This document shows positions 1-14,592 of a stretch of DNA of 64,000 nt, one piece after another (position 1 is the stretch's first letter; each line of letters starts with the position of its first letter). The DNA is from Piliocolobus tephrosceles (Eukaryota; Chordata; Mammalia; Primates; Cercopithecidae), in contig NC_045437.1 of NCBI RefSeq assembly GCF_002776525.5, positions 138,407,186-138,471,185 on the forward strand, given 5' to 3'. Under the pieces are notes generated by a model that saw only the letters and a list, made by a program, of their open reading frames with translations, searched no databases and was not told the origin of the DNA. A program made the position numbers and the translations under genes.

Positions 1-44
1 AAACAATAGTTATCAGAAACAGAGAATAAAACAATAGTTATCAG

Positions 45-345
45 AGGTGAAGTGGGGAGGAAATGGGGAGATGTAAGTCAAAGGATACGAAGTAGCAGAT
101 GTGTAGGATGAACCAGTCTAGAGATCTAAGGTACAACATGAGGACTATATTAATCATATTATGTTGAATTAGGGATTTTTGTTTTAAAAAGTAGATTCTA
201 GCTGCTCTTATCAAAAATAAAGTATGTGAGATGACAAATATGTTAATTTGCTTCACTATAGTGATCATTTTACTATCTATATGTATCCCATATATCATGT
301 TGTAAACCTCAAATATGCCCATTAAAATGTGTTTTTTTAAAAAAA
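45..345 (+). mobile_element. Old L1 (L1M) 3' UTR fragment
   Basis: The stretch follows the L1M-type 3' UTR: a 'gggagatgtaagtcaaagga' start, 'gtacaacatgaggactat', then 'catgttgtaaacctcaaatat' near the end. It is diverged, 5' truncated and carries no coding sequence. The exact subfamily (L1MA, L1MB or similar) is not resolved. Confidence 0.75.
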
Positions 346-458
346 TGAATGCCCAAGTCCTAGCACAGCTTCCGAATCTGGACTGTCTGGGGGTAAGGCC
401 ACGGATTTATATTTTAAAAAAGCCTTCCTGGTGATTCTAATGCACATAACCTTCTAAC
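346..458 (+). mobile_element. MER5A-like hAT DNA transposon remnant
   Basis: The motif order 'gaatctggactgtctggggg', 'tatattttaaaaaagc' and 'tggtgattctaatgcaca' matches the nonautonomous hAT-Charlie element MER5A. The terminal inverted repeats are eroded, so the ends are approximate. Confidence 0.65.
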
Positions 459-626
459 TTGTTTCACCCATTGAGTTAACCTAAAACCTTGGTTTATATC
501 TAGTATATTTTATCTAATGAAAAATAAAAGGTGCTTTAGTAGAGCCGATGGTCAGTGTAAATTGATTTTGATACGGCCTACCTGAAAGGATAAGGAAGGA
601 TTATCTCACACGAATATCATTTCTTT

Positions 627-918
627 CTTTCTTTTGAGACGGAGTTTCACTTTTGTCACCCAGGCTGGAGTACAATGGAGTGATCTTGGCTCACTGTAAC
701 CTCTGCCTCTCAGGTTCAAGAAATTATTCTGCCTCAGCCTCCTGAGTAGCTGGGATTACAGGTGCCTGCCACCATTCCCCACTAATTTTTGTATTTTTAG
801 TAGAGATGAGGTTTTGCCATGTTGGCCAGGTTGGTCTCAAACTCTTGAACTCAGGTGATCCACCCACCTTGGCCTCCCAAAGTGCTGGGATTACAGGCAT
901 GAGCCACTGTGCCCGGCC
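627..918 (-). mobile_element. Alu (S-type), antisense, with target-site duplication
   Basis: A full dimeric Alu is read in reverse: oligo-T side at the left, then 'gagacggagtttcac', the A/B-box region, and a 5' end at 'gtgcccggcc'. It is bounded by the direct repeat 'gaatatcatttcttt' at 612-626 and 921-935, the target-site duplication. 'Ctcaggtgatccaccca' favours AluS over AluJ. Confidence 0.93.
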
Positions 919-935
919 ATGAATATCATTTCTTT

Positions 936-1429
936 TTTGAAAATAACTGGATAATGATGAATCTCATCAATGGCTGAATATTAATTCTCTGTGAAATATC
1001 TATGAATGCCTTATCTGTAAGGATTTTCTCTACCTATACAGCTCAAAAATAGTTTTTCTCAAGTTAAGATTTAAACTTCATGATTCTTGGAATGGAAGAT
1101 TAATCTTTTTCACTGCCATGTTTGCCTCATCACATTGGATTCACAAGTAGCTGGCTGGAAAAACAACAACTAAGACTTCTCAGCAAGGCTGCCCCTTCCC
1201 ACTGTACTGAAAAGGTAAGTCACAGAGACTGTGGCACAGTAGTTGTTTCTGCTGTCACCATGAGAATACAAGGAAAGGAAATACCAAAGCCTGTTAGGTT
1301 AAATTCAAATCATCAAAACTTTATTATGAAGAAAAAAATGTCATTCTTTTAATCTTTGCTCTGTAATACATTTTATATCTATGATCTCCTGAAGTCCCTT
1401 TGGTGTTGTCTTCTCTGTTTTTTTGCTAA
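936..1429. other. No recognised feature
   Basis: Unassigned AT-rich sequence. A short open frame at 1122-1352 has no domain signature or splice context, and I do not regard it as coding. Confidence 0.5.
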
Positions 1430-1540
1430 AGGAGATGGCTCACAGCCACGGAACCAGTAAGTAGTGGACTGCAACTCAGACACAGACCCCTGTGACCCTA
1501 AAGCTTGGGTTCTCTTGACCACTGTGCCATAGTGGGGCCA
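1430..1540 (-). mobile_element. MIR SINE fragment
   Basis: Antisense MIR order is visible: a degraded 'cacagccac...agtaagtagtgg' block followed by 'ttgaccactgtgccat', the complement of the MIR 5' tRNA-like end. Strongly diverged. Confidence 0.6.
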
Positions 1541-1740
1541 GAAGCAAAAATGCCTCAAGCACTGCCTCTACCCACAAAGAGCTAAGGTTTCAACTGAGAG
1601 ACTAGGCATGGACACAGGAAAAGTGTCCTATTTTAAAAGTCACGAAAATATTAAAAACATATATTTTACCATCTATTTGTTATTGATCACTGCTCCTAAG
1701 TTTTGTTACGTTTTAAACAGAAGTATAGAAATGTTAGTAT

Positions 1741-2031
1741 ACAAAAAAACCAAACACCACATGTTCTCACTTATAAGTGGGAGCTGAACAACGAGAACAC
1801 ACAGACACAAGGTGGGGAACAACACAAACTGGGGCCTGTCGTAGGGTAAGCGGGTGGAGGGAGGGACAGCATCAGGAAAAATAGCTAATGAATGCTAGGC
1901 TTAATACCTAGGTGATGGGTTGATAGGTGCAGCAAACCACTATGGCACATGTTTACCTACATAACAAATCCTGCACTTATACCCCAGAACTCAAAATGAA
2001 ATATTTTTTTAAAAATTTTAAAAAAGAAAAG
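1741..2031 (+). mobile_element. Primate L1 (L1P) 3' end
   Basis: This shows the terminal ORF2 and 3' UTR landmarks of primate L1: 'caaacaccacatgttctcac', 'gagaacacacagacacaagg', 'aactggggcctgtcg', 'ggtgcagcaaaccactatgg', then an A-rich tail. It is 5' truncated and carries no functional ORF. Confidence 0.88.
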
Positions 2032-2428
2032 TTAGTATAGTTTTCTTGAATCTAGGCTCTAGCATCTAATAGCCTGATTTGAACTGTGACTCTTTTACCA
2101 CTAACTACAGATCTAAATACTTTCTGCCAAAGCCTAGGGCTAGATGTGCTTTCTGCCAAAGGGCTAGATGTGCTTCCAAATACAGGATTTGGAGGTGGGG
2201 TGTGCAAGGGCAGAGTTAGGAAATTAATATCCAAATATTACACAGCATACTCCTAACCCTAGTAAGGTCTGGAGCAGTGCTCAATAATTAAACACATAAA
2301 TATTTCTGCAGTAAAACATATGAATATTAACATTAAATAAGATAAATAATTATAAATAGTCTGATGTCAAGCTAGGACAAGCTTTGCCACAAAATCAGTT
2401 TGGGTCAGATCAGGTTTTGCTGCCAAAT

Positions 2429-2475
2429 ACACACACACACATACACACACACACATACACACACACACACACATA
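2429..2475. repeat. (AC)n microsatellite
   Basis: A CA/AC dinucleotide run of about 47 bases, interrupted twice by 'at'. Likely length-variable. Confidence 0.95.
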
Positions 2476-2559
2476 AATTCTACTTCAAAGCCTTGTGGAT
2501 TTGAGTAACCAAGAATCTATAGCTTTTGACCATGAAAGAATTAACTGATTTCTGTGTAT

Positions 2560-2705
2560 TTCCATTTCCTCATTTGTAAAATGGTGAAAACATATGTGCA
2601 TACCATACTTAATCCATACTTGATTTGCATTGAGTGAATTAATGCAAGTAAATCACTTAGAGTAATATATAGCTCATAGTAAATACTCAATACTACTAAG
2701 TATTG
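2560..2705 (+). mobile_element. MIR SINE 3' part
   Basis: Sense MIR landmarks: 'tttcctcatttgtaaaatgg', 'gagtgaattaatgcaagtaa', 'tcacttagagtaatatatag', 'agtaaatactcaat'. Confidence 0.75.
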
Positions 2706-2954
2706 TCATTTTTATCACCTCTTTTGTGCCTTCCATTTCTGACATTTCATGATGTTTACATAATTAAAAAATATTTAAATAAAATTAAAGTTTCCAGTAG
2801 GAGAGATTTCTTGATGTATGATCTTATGCAGTAACTGCCATAAAAATTTTACAGAACTAAATTGCTGGAAATGGCTCATAAAAGAAAGAAGAGCACTCCA
2901 GGATGGGGTGACCAAGAGCGTTTCATAGAAGAACTGGGATTTAAAGTAACGTTT

Positions 2955-3140
2955 TCTTTTCTTTGTTTTTTCTTTTTCTTTTTTTAAATTATACTTTAAG
3001 TTCTGAGATACATGTGCAGAATGTGCAGGTTTGTTACGTAGGTATACACATGCCATGGTGGCTTGCTGCACCCAACCACCCGTCATCTTAAAACCTTTAA
3101 AGGTTTTAAGCCCCGCATGCATTAGGTATTTGTCAAGCAA
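2955..3140 (-). mobile_element. 5'-truncated L1P fragment with internal palindrome
   Basis: Oligo-T, then 'attatactttaagttctgag', 'tgcaggtttgttacgtaggt' and 'gccatggtggcttgctgca' define an antisense L1 3' UTR. The tail 'ccccgcatgcattaggtatt' is L1PB/L1PA-like. Between these lies a perfect 24-bp palindrome (3087-3110) that I do not expect from the family consensus. Confidence 0.85.
3087..3110. repeat. Perfect 24-bp palindrome
   Basis: Bases 3087-3110 equal their own reverse complement with no spacer. The left arm is 'cttaaaaccttt' and the right arm 'aaaggttttaag'. The right arm, with 'ccccgcatgc' after it, resembles the L1 3' UTR, so the left arm is the likely added part. Confidence 0.97.
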
Positions 3141-3194
3141 GTGACATTTCGATAGCTGAAAAGGAAGGGAATGCCATCAGTTAAGAAGCAAAAG

Positions 3195-3410
3195 AAGAGG
3201 TTGTAGAATCAGTCTTGGCTTTGAGTATAGCTCCAGAACTTATAAGCTATGTGAGCTTAGACAAGCCATTTAACCTCCTTGAGTCATATTTTCTTCTGTT
3301 TATAGATATGGGAGTAATAATATCTATCTTTCAAAATTATTGGGAGGCTTGGAAGCTATACGCATTAAGCACACAGAACAATGGCTAGTATGTCCTCCAT
3401 AATACTAGCC
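3195..3410 (+). mobile_element. MIR SINE
   Basis: Nearly the full MIR core is present: 'gctatgtgagcttagacaag', 'catttaacctccttgagtca', 'gggagtaataatatctatct', then 'acagaacaatggctagtatg'. Diverged but collinear with the family. Confidence 0.82.
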
Positions 3411-4639
3411 ATTAGCGGCATATAAGCACACTTCAAGTTGACAGTAGGAAGGCTTTCTTACAGCCATTACTTCTCACACTAGGATGGCCTATATTGCAAG
3501 GTATTGAGTTTCCATAACCAATGTTTTTTGAGAACCAGCTATCTTACTTGTTTGAGGAAAGGATTACTGCTTTGGGAGTTGACAAGATAGGTGCCACCCA
3601 CACCCATCTCTTCCAATGCTGAGACTTTATTCTCAGAGATTAATGAATTATTTTGGAGTTTATTTTAGTTCAAGTTTTCTTTGTAAGAGTAATTCTAGAA
3701 CCTGATAGTTTGTGGTCTAGCTCAGGCAAGGTTGGGAATAAAGAGGGAAAGTTACATAAGTGGTGTGAATCTAGTTACGGATATCTATGAAAGCCAGGAG
3801 AGAATTTGGTCCCCAAGGGAAATAAAAGTGAGATAAGGGAAATAAAAGTGACATACTTTTTTGGTTACCTTTGACTTTTCAGGTCCTCTGTAGCATTATT
3901 TGAAGATAGTTCTTGCCTTTCTACAGCAATAAAACTGTTTTCATTTTTTGTCTTTTGCTGCCCCTCTTCTCAGTTTTCCTTCCTTTCTCTTCCTCTGCTC
4001 TTCATTTCCCTGCCACTGTCATTTTATCCTACACATATATATAGAAATCTATATATCAACATTCAACATTATCATCATTATCATCATCCAAAAGTAGTTT
4101 TTATGGGGCCTAATGCTATGAGTTAGGAGAAGCAATATGGCAGCTTCTCCTTCCCTGTGTATCCAAATGTCCTCTCAACTCCTTGAAGGAAATGCACTAA
4201 AAGAAACCAAGCTATTACTATCATCAACTGCCATAGAATACAGAGCATATTACTGGTGCTAAATAAATAATACCACTTGGCAAGTCAATAGAGCAAAAGT
4301 GTGACCAGCCTGCAGCCTGGCTGGGACACAGATTACATTGAAATAGAGCTTTGGAAGGAGCCATATATCAAAATAATGGCTTATGAGGTCAGTGCGGGAC
4401 TCATGTCCTTTCAGGTGGGTGGTTTTAAATAATTCATAATTCAGGGGGCATTGTTGGAAATAAGTATCCAGTCTCTCCCTTAAAGAGTCCAGATTCGGAT
4501 TGGCTAAGTTCAACAGGGCACATCATTACGAATATTTAAAGTGATGGAATCTTCTGTTCACTTAGCTATTGTCATCTTCTGCTAATATAAAATTTGTGAT
4601 AGTTTGAAAGTGGGAGTCAATATTTGAAAGGTCCAATAT
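3411..4639. other. Unassigned sequence
   Basis: No repeat family or coding signal recognised. The stretch contains a T/C-rich patch (3960-4010) and a small AT hairpin near 4037-4056. A short antisense open frame at 4259-4513 lacks any domain. Confidence 0.5.
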
Positions 4640-4905
4640 CAATATTTATAAATTAATTTATTACTAGTATTTACTGCACACTATTTTACACCTATGTGAC
4701 AGGACCTGCACTAAGGACTTAACGTGCATTGCTTGATTTAAATATTGCAACAATTCCACCAAGTTGGTATTATTGTGTTCATTCTATTATCAAGAAAACT
4801 GAGGATCCACAATACTAATAAAATTTCCTAGGGCCATATAACTGGTAATTGGTGGAACATGATCATTCTGACTTCAGTGTAACTTCAGTCACACCACTAT
4901 TCTAA
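4640..4905 (-). mobile_element. MIR SINE, diverged
   Basis: Antisense MIR order: 'tttactgcacactatt', a 'ttaacgtgcattgcttgatt' block, 'gttggtattattgtg', 'aagaaaactgaggatcc', 'gggccatataactggtaatt'. Heavily mutated. Confidence 0.65.
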
Positions 4906-5559
4906 AATGCCTCCTGCATAAAGACAAAGTTTATAAACAAATTAGTACTTTAAGATATTCAGAGGAAATGCTTAAGAAACCTCAGAGAAAATTATTTTTC
5001 AAGCATTATCATGTAAGTTACAAAAAGACACTTACATTTTTAATTATATGTTAATTTCATATCAGTCCCATCAGTTACTTAAATGAAATTAACCAAGGAT
5101 ATCCACCAGGCAACACTTAGACTTGTTTAAGTGGGTAATACAAAACAACAAGTCTATCTTTTAATTTGGGCTAGTCTTCTCGTTTAGCATGAAGGTCCTC
5201 TGAGAAGATTAGAGAAGGCAGAGTCCTGTAATTACATATATGACATGCACTGGCTTAGCAAACTCTTTACATTTCCAATGGAATGTATCCCAATTTTTAT
5301 TTAGCCAGCTCCAGAGTTATAAGTCTCAACTATTTCTTACTCATGTTTCTGGACCTATTGGATGTAAATAAAGGTGATTCATTTCCAGTTCTCCAACTTT
5401 CTATGAAGTCAATGATTGGGGACTAGAAAATGGTTTATTTTTCACCAGTGTAGTGTTCATAACTGCTTATTCTATAATTAGGAAGATGGTTACATCATGA
5501 AAAAATTGTAGTTTTAATAAAAGGCATTTTTTGCTTAATGTAAGAGTTGCTTAGTGGCG
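4906..5559. other. Unassigned sequence
   Basis: No recognised repeat, RNA gene or coding region. Confidence 0.5.
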
Positions 5560-5665
5560 GAATTAAGATCAAGTTTCTATCTCTTCTCAGATCTGCCACC
5601 AAATGGCTAACTTCAGGCAAGTTTCTTTTTTTTCTCTAGGCCTCTAAGTTTCTAATTTCCTTTCC
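5560..5665 (+). mobile_element. Possible MIR fragment
   Basis: A weak match: 'atctgccaccaaatggctaa', 'cttcaggcaagtttc', 'ctctaggcctctaagttt'. This fits the MIR core order but with many differences. Confidence 0.4.
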
Positions 5666-6789
5666 TTCCCTTCTAATTTGAACAGTCGAGATGATTAATA
5701 TATGTTTGTAAATAAATATTTAAATAACAATCACATAAAGAATAAACATAACTTCCAACATGCTATCAGCTGCAATATCTCAGGGAGATCAGGCTTCTTC
5801 TTTGTCTGACACGGTTCAGTACCACGGACAGCAGCAGAACCATGTCTGGGACTGAAAGGACTTGGGATGAATTTATTAGCCTATGCCCGGCTTTAACTTG
5901 GAGAATGGCCTACAGTTCCACGGTTTCTTTTTCAGAGATTAAGAATGGCAATATATAACATATAAGTACTGGCACGGACTTGAAGATCATCTATCAAACT
6001 CCATAACATTAGCATCCCTTCAAGGAAATGTTTGAAGCTTTAAATTAAGAAAGAAATGGGTATTCTAGGCTTCCTGGCAGGGCCACTGATAGTCAGTAGA
6101 GTTGGTGTAGTCCCAATGAGTTGATACTACCTACAATCCGCTATATTTATATATGGAAGGTCAGGCTCTCATTCCTCTCCTAGAGCAAATATCTGAGAAA
6201 GTTGCTTCAGCTTCGCTTTTGATCTGCCCTAGTTTAGTAAATGAATCAGCAGCTTTTTGAAGGCTACAAAAAAACAGCTTCAATTTAAATTGTCCTCCAT
6301 CCATACCAGTCCCTGTTCAATGAGCCTAGCTCCCTAGGCTGAGGAGTCTTTGCAGAAAGTCTGACCTGATGAAACTTACAGCTCAACTTTCCAATCTTCA
6401 TTGCTTAGCCCTCATTTCTCAATGAGCAATCAATTTCAGTCGATTACAACTGCCTCATGCCCAGAAGCTAGGATGGCTAAAACTGAAACAGGTTTTAGCA
6501 GGGTAAAATAAAAATGGAAGATTGAGTTCACAGAATCTACCTTGGTGAAGTTAGGTTGCCACTGTTTGACGCTTTTAAGTCACTACTGATCAGACATGGG
6601 AAAATTGACTTTAATAGTAGTTTGCAGCCCTGGCATTATTGAAACTCACTTATGAAAAGGAAAAATTAAAAAAATTCATATCAAATACAATATGGAACTT
6701 TTAAATTCTCATGTAGAAAAAGGGTAACTTTCTTCAAAATAATCTAGCTCCTACTTGCTTCTTGCATTCTTGTATACATGCATGTATGC
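5666..6789. other. Unassigned sequence
   Basis: About 1.1 kb with no recognised repeat or gene. Confidence 0.5.
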
Positions 6790-6910
6790 ATTTATTCATT
6801 CATTCATTCATTCAACATATATGCACTATGCCAAACACTGTGCCAAGGATAAGGAATAGTTAAAGAATCAGATTCTGGCCTCAAAAAGCTTACAGTCTGC
6901 GAGTAAAGAG
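6790..6910 (-). mobile_element. L2 LINE 3' end, antisense
   Basis: An 'attcattcattcattcaaca' start, 'gcactatgccaaacactgtg' and 'ctcaaaaagcttacagtctg' give the reverse complement of the L2 3' terminus. Confidence 0.82.
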
Positions 6911-7039
6911 GGATGAATAAATTTATTAAAGTATAATGACAGCAATTTTCCTTTAACCCTTCACATCCAGTTTGCCTGATGGGCAAATCTAACAGGTATC
7001 ACTTTAAAATATGACTTGAATTATTACTCTTCTTTCCAT

Positions 7040-7640
7040 TTCAACTATGAATACAATGATCCAAACTTCCATAATCTCTTGTCTGGACTACTGTTGTCTG
7101 GACTACTGTAAAATCTCCTAGTATGTGTCCCTGATTTTGCTATCATCCTAATCCACAAATAGCAAGAATGAGTTACTGGCCTTTTAAAAATATATATTAA
7201 ACAACGTCACTTTGTTGCTTAAAATTAGTGGATTCCTGATGAACTTAGAATCGAACAGCCTACAATGTCCTAGACAACTGCACTTATATCAATCTCATCT
7301 TCCCTGACCCTTCCACTTGGCCCACCTGGTTCCAACTACACTGACTTTCCTTTGATTTCTCATTGTCTTCAATCTTTGCATGACTCTCTCCTCCTTGTCA
7401 TATAGTCTTCAACTTAAATGTACCAGTCTCCAAGGTGTATTTCTTGTCCATATTATCTGTAGTCACCCTCTAGGTGCTCTCCACCACAACATTGTGCTTA
7501 ATTCTCTTTAAGGAATTTACCTAATATCTTTTTCTATTATTATTTGTATATTGTCACTCTTCACAATCAGAGGAACCTTGTTTCCATTTCTTTAGCAGTG
7601 CTTAGAGTAGTACCTAGCAAATAGAATGGCAACACAAAAC
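7040..7640 (+). mobile_element. L2 LINE, 3' ORF2 and UTR
   Basis: Collinear, diverged L2: 'gtctggactactgt', 'caacgtcactttgttgctta', 'gcccacctggttcc', 'tctttaaggaatttacct', ending at 'cagtgcttagagtagtacct' and 'agcaaatag'. It holds a short tandem duplication of 'gtctggactactgtt' near 7081-7110. No functional reading frame remains. Confidence 0.8.
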
Positions 7641-8349
7641 TTCATGCAGACAGAGAGTATGTCTATTTTGTTTCAGCTGATCCCCTGTGACAATACTGTT
7701 GCATTTGTGGATTGCAGGTGCACCAAACTATTAGCTGAATGAAGTTTCTAAGAAAAGTCCCTCATCTAAGATAATGAGTGAGAAGCATGAAAGGCTTTTT
7801 ATGTGGCATGGGCTCCTCATCTAAGATAATGAATCAATGAGATGGGCAAAATATCTTGTTCAGAATAGGTTCAAGGAGAATAATGATAGGGTAGAATCAG
7901 ATATGTCTGTATTTTCTTTTAATAATAAAAATAAATAGATGGGTCTTTGTGGGCCATTAAACAAAATAACAAGGACAACGCTAGGTAACTCACTGAAAAT
8001 CGTGGCATTTTGTAAGAAAAGAGCAAAGATTCTATCATCAAATTACTCCCTCTGTCATGTATAAATTTGCATTATGTTTGCATATGTATAAACATATGTA
8101 AATACATGGGTGTTTGTGTTCAATCAAAAAAGTGGATGTCTACACGTGTAGGCAAAAATAACTTACTAATACAAATTTCTGAAAATTTCCCATCACTCAA
8201 GCCAAATACCTATTTCTCCAACTTGTCTTGGTATCTACAATGCCCATACTATTCATGACTCCTAGTTATCACATTGAAATCTCTCTTCTAATATTAAAAA
8301 ATTGTATAGAAGGTTCATACAAATTACCCTTACCTTTGCACAAAACTTT
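7641..8349. other. Unassigned sequence with an 18-bp direct repeat
   Basis: No family recognised. The 18-mer 'cctcatctaagataatga' occurs at 7760-7777 and again at 7815-7832. Confidence 0.55.
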
Positions 8350-8525
8350 TAATTTTATAAAGCACTGACAAATGTATCACCTCCTTTTATTCTCACAGAG
8401 ACTATTGTTCCCACTTTACAGATGAAGAAATTGAGATCTAGGAGAGATTAAACACTTGTGCAAAGATAACAGCTGACTCATAACAAATTTGAGATCAAAA
8501 CCTGGTTCTTTTGGCTCAAAGGAGA
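8350..8525 (-). mobile_element. MIR SINE
   Basis: Clear antisense MIR: 'attgttcccactttacagat', 'gaagaaattgagatctagga', 'taacagctgactcat', 'gagatcaaaacctggttct'. Confidence 0.82.
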
Positions 8526-9449
8526 GATCAGAGCAAACTGATAACTTTTGATAATGAAATAGTAGCAGGACCCTGGAAGCTGAAGCACTACAAGAAGGTT
8601 TGGCAGTAAGAAAGAAAGTTCTATATGTTCAGGCAGTGATCTCAGTGGGGAGTAAGTTTGCCCAAATCCAGGTAAAGAGCTTCCAGTGGTCATTTCCTGT
8701 ACAGGGCAGCCGACCTCCTAGTTATTCCTTTACCATTGGGATTAATCCATCACCAAACTCAGAGCCATTTTCCAAGTTATTAATCATTTGTGAGCGGTGC
8801 TGCCTCAGCAAGAACCCGGCAAGGTGACTGCTAAAAACTAGGAAAGGACAAAAGAAAATGAGATAGGCAATGAGACAGCCAGACAGGGGAACTCAAGACA
8901 GACACAGCAGCAGAGAAACATCACAATAGAGATGCCAGGGACTGACATTTCAACTAGAACAGAGAGCAAGTGAGCACATGAGCTCTCAAGGGACCAATGA
9001 GCAATTCACAGTCATAATTCACCAACTCGTTTGTTGCTCAACAGTCACTGCAGGAGAGAATCCCTAATCTAGGACTTGAAATTGGGCCACTTATTTCCAA
9101 ACTACGATGGTAGCTTTCAATGGATTATGAAGTCAGAAATCCAGTTACCTAAAATTCAGTTGAAAACTACCTTTGAAGTTCATGCTGCAGTAGTCATCAG
9201 TCTACTACTCTAGACTGATCTCTAGGTTGAAATCAGGTGGTATGCTCTAGATTTGCCCTGTGCTTTAACTCTAGCCATCTACTCAGCCCTGAGCATAACC
9301 ACAAACTACACTGTGCTCCCATTCAAAGAATAAAATCTGACCCCAGCTACAAACAACCAGACTTACTCCTGAAACAAGACAAACTAGCATCTATCCCTGG
9401 GCACAGACTTAGCCTTAACTCCACCCAATGGTGGGCCTTAATCCTGACC
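8526..9449. other. Unassigned sequence
   Basis: No recognised repeat. Overlapping short frames (8478-8693 -, 8600-8827 +, 9237-9491 +) have no domain signature and are treated as chance. Confidence 0.5.
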
Positions 9450-9570
9450 AGAGTAAGGTCATTCATTAATTCATTATTCAACAAGTATTGAAGTGTCTAC
9501 TACTTGATAGCCTCTCTGCTAGGATACAGTAACTAGCAAAACATCCATGTGAGACAAACGAATAAAGGGT
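9450..9570 (-). mobile_element. Possible L2 3' end
   Basis: 'Attcattaattcattattca' and 'acaagtattgaagtgtctac' resemble the antisense L2 terminus. Weak. Confidence 0.5.
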
Positions 9571-10450
9571 AAATTAATTATAATTTATATATATACATAC
9601 TGTGATGATTTAATTCCAAACATAAACTGACTCCAAACCTCAGCCACAAATTTACTTATGACCTCTAGGCACAGACTAAGCCAGAGCTGAGAGTATCTAT
9701 GTCATCTAAAAATTTGGTTGACTTACAGGAAGAGCTTCTTAAAACCATGTCAGACAATACTGAGATTAGGTGCCCAATAAAGGTCTGACAAGCTACAAAA
9801 GCAATCATTCAGTGTGTGATGATGTGGAGAAAAGCCAATAACATTTCCCAACAGTACTGAAACAGGCATAGACAAACACACATAGAAACACACTCTAGTT
9901 TAGAAGCATCGCCCAGGGGTGGATGATAAAGTTTGCTGTGTACACATCAGTTATTGAAGCAATACAGAAAAAAAAAAAAAAAAAAAAGGTGGAGGCAGAG
10001 GATGGGGAGAACTGTAGGCCCTAGAGTAATGCTTGAAAAACTGTCCAAGAGTGAAGTAAGATTTGAAAGGTCAAGACATTTGAAGGAGTAGACACATAGA
10101 GAGTTCAGCACATCAAACTTGAAACATGGAATGGTCACACTGTGTTTAACAGATGAGATGGACAACTTTGGCTAGAAAATTCTTTGGGAACAGGTAGAGA
10201 ATCAAAGAGTGAGTAGGGCCATTTTATGATCAGACCTTAAACAACTGGCAAAGACTCCCAAGAGCAAGAAAATATGCTTATACATTCAGTTCAGTTTGAA
10301 AACATTTATTAAGGATCAGCTATGAGCACATTATGCAATTTTTGTATACCCAAAACTGAGTTTTTATATTGTAACATTGCTCAATTAATGTGGAAAGAAC
10401 AAGAAAAAGAAGGGAGAAAAAGAAAAGAAAAAGGCAAGAGAAAAAGAGGG
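9571..10450. other. Unassigned sequence with A-run
   Basis: No family recognised. A 20-odd base A-run lies at 9968-9988, and a purine-rich stretch (10395-10452) precedes the L1 poly-T side. Confidence 0.5.
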
Positions 10451-10451
10451 A

Positions 10452-10701
10452 AATTTTTTTTTCTCTTTCTTTATTTATTATTATACTTTAAGCTCTAGGG
10501 TACATGTGCATAACGTGCAGGTTTGTTACATATGTATACTTGTGCCATGTTGGTGTGCTGCACCCATCAACTCGTCAGCACCCATCAATTCATCATTTAT
10601 ATCAGGTATAACGCCTAATGCAATCCCTCCCCCTTCCCCCCTACCCATGATAGGCCCCGAGGTGTGATGTTCCCCTTCCCGAGTCCAAGTGATGTCTTTG
10701 T
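10452..10701 (-). other. L1 3' UTR with 18-bp tandem duplication
   Basis: The segment lies between the ORF2 stop and the A-tail. It contains two adjacent 18-mers (10560-10577 and 10578-10595) that differ at two sites, both of the form 'gcacccatcaa.tc.tca'. The same doublet occurs in the 46-kb L1, so it marks a subfamily. Confidence 0.85.
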
Positions 10702-14529
<3,828 letters not shown>

Positions 14530-14592
14530 TATGATATTAACTGGTTATTTTGCTCATTAGTTGATGCAGTTTCTTCCTAGGCTCGATGGTCT

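Noticed and set aside
2429..2475. CRISPR-like spaced repeats at the AC tract and other short arrays
   Set aside because: They are plain microsatellites in a primate genome; no repeat-spacer structure.
7081..7110. 15-bp tandem duplication 'gtctggactactgtt'
   Set aside because: An ordinary short slippage event inside an old L2; nothing further to explain.
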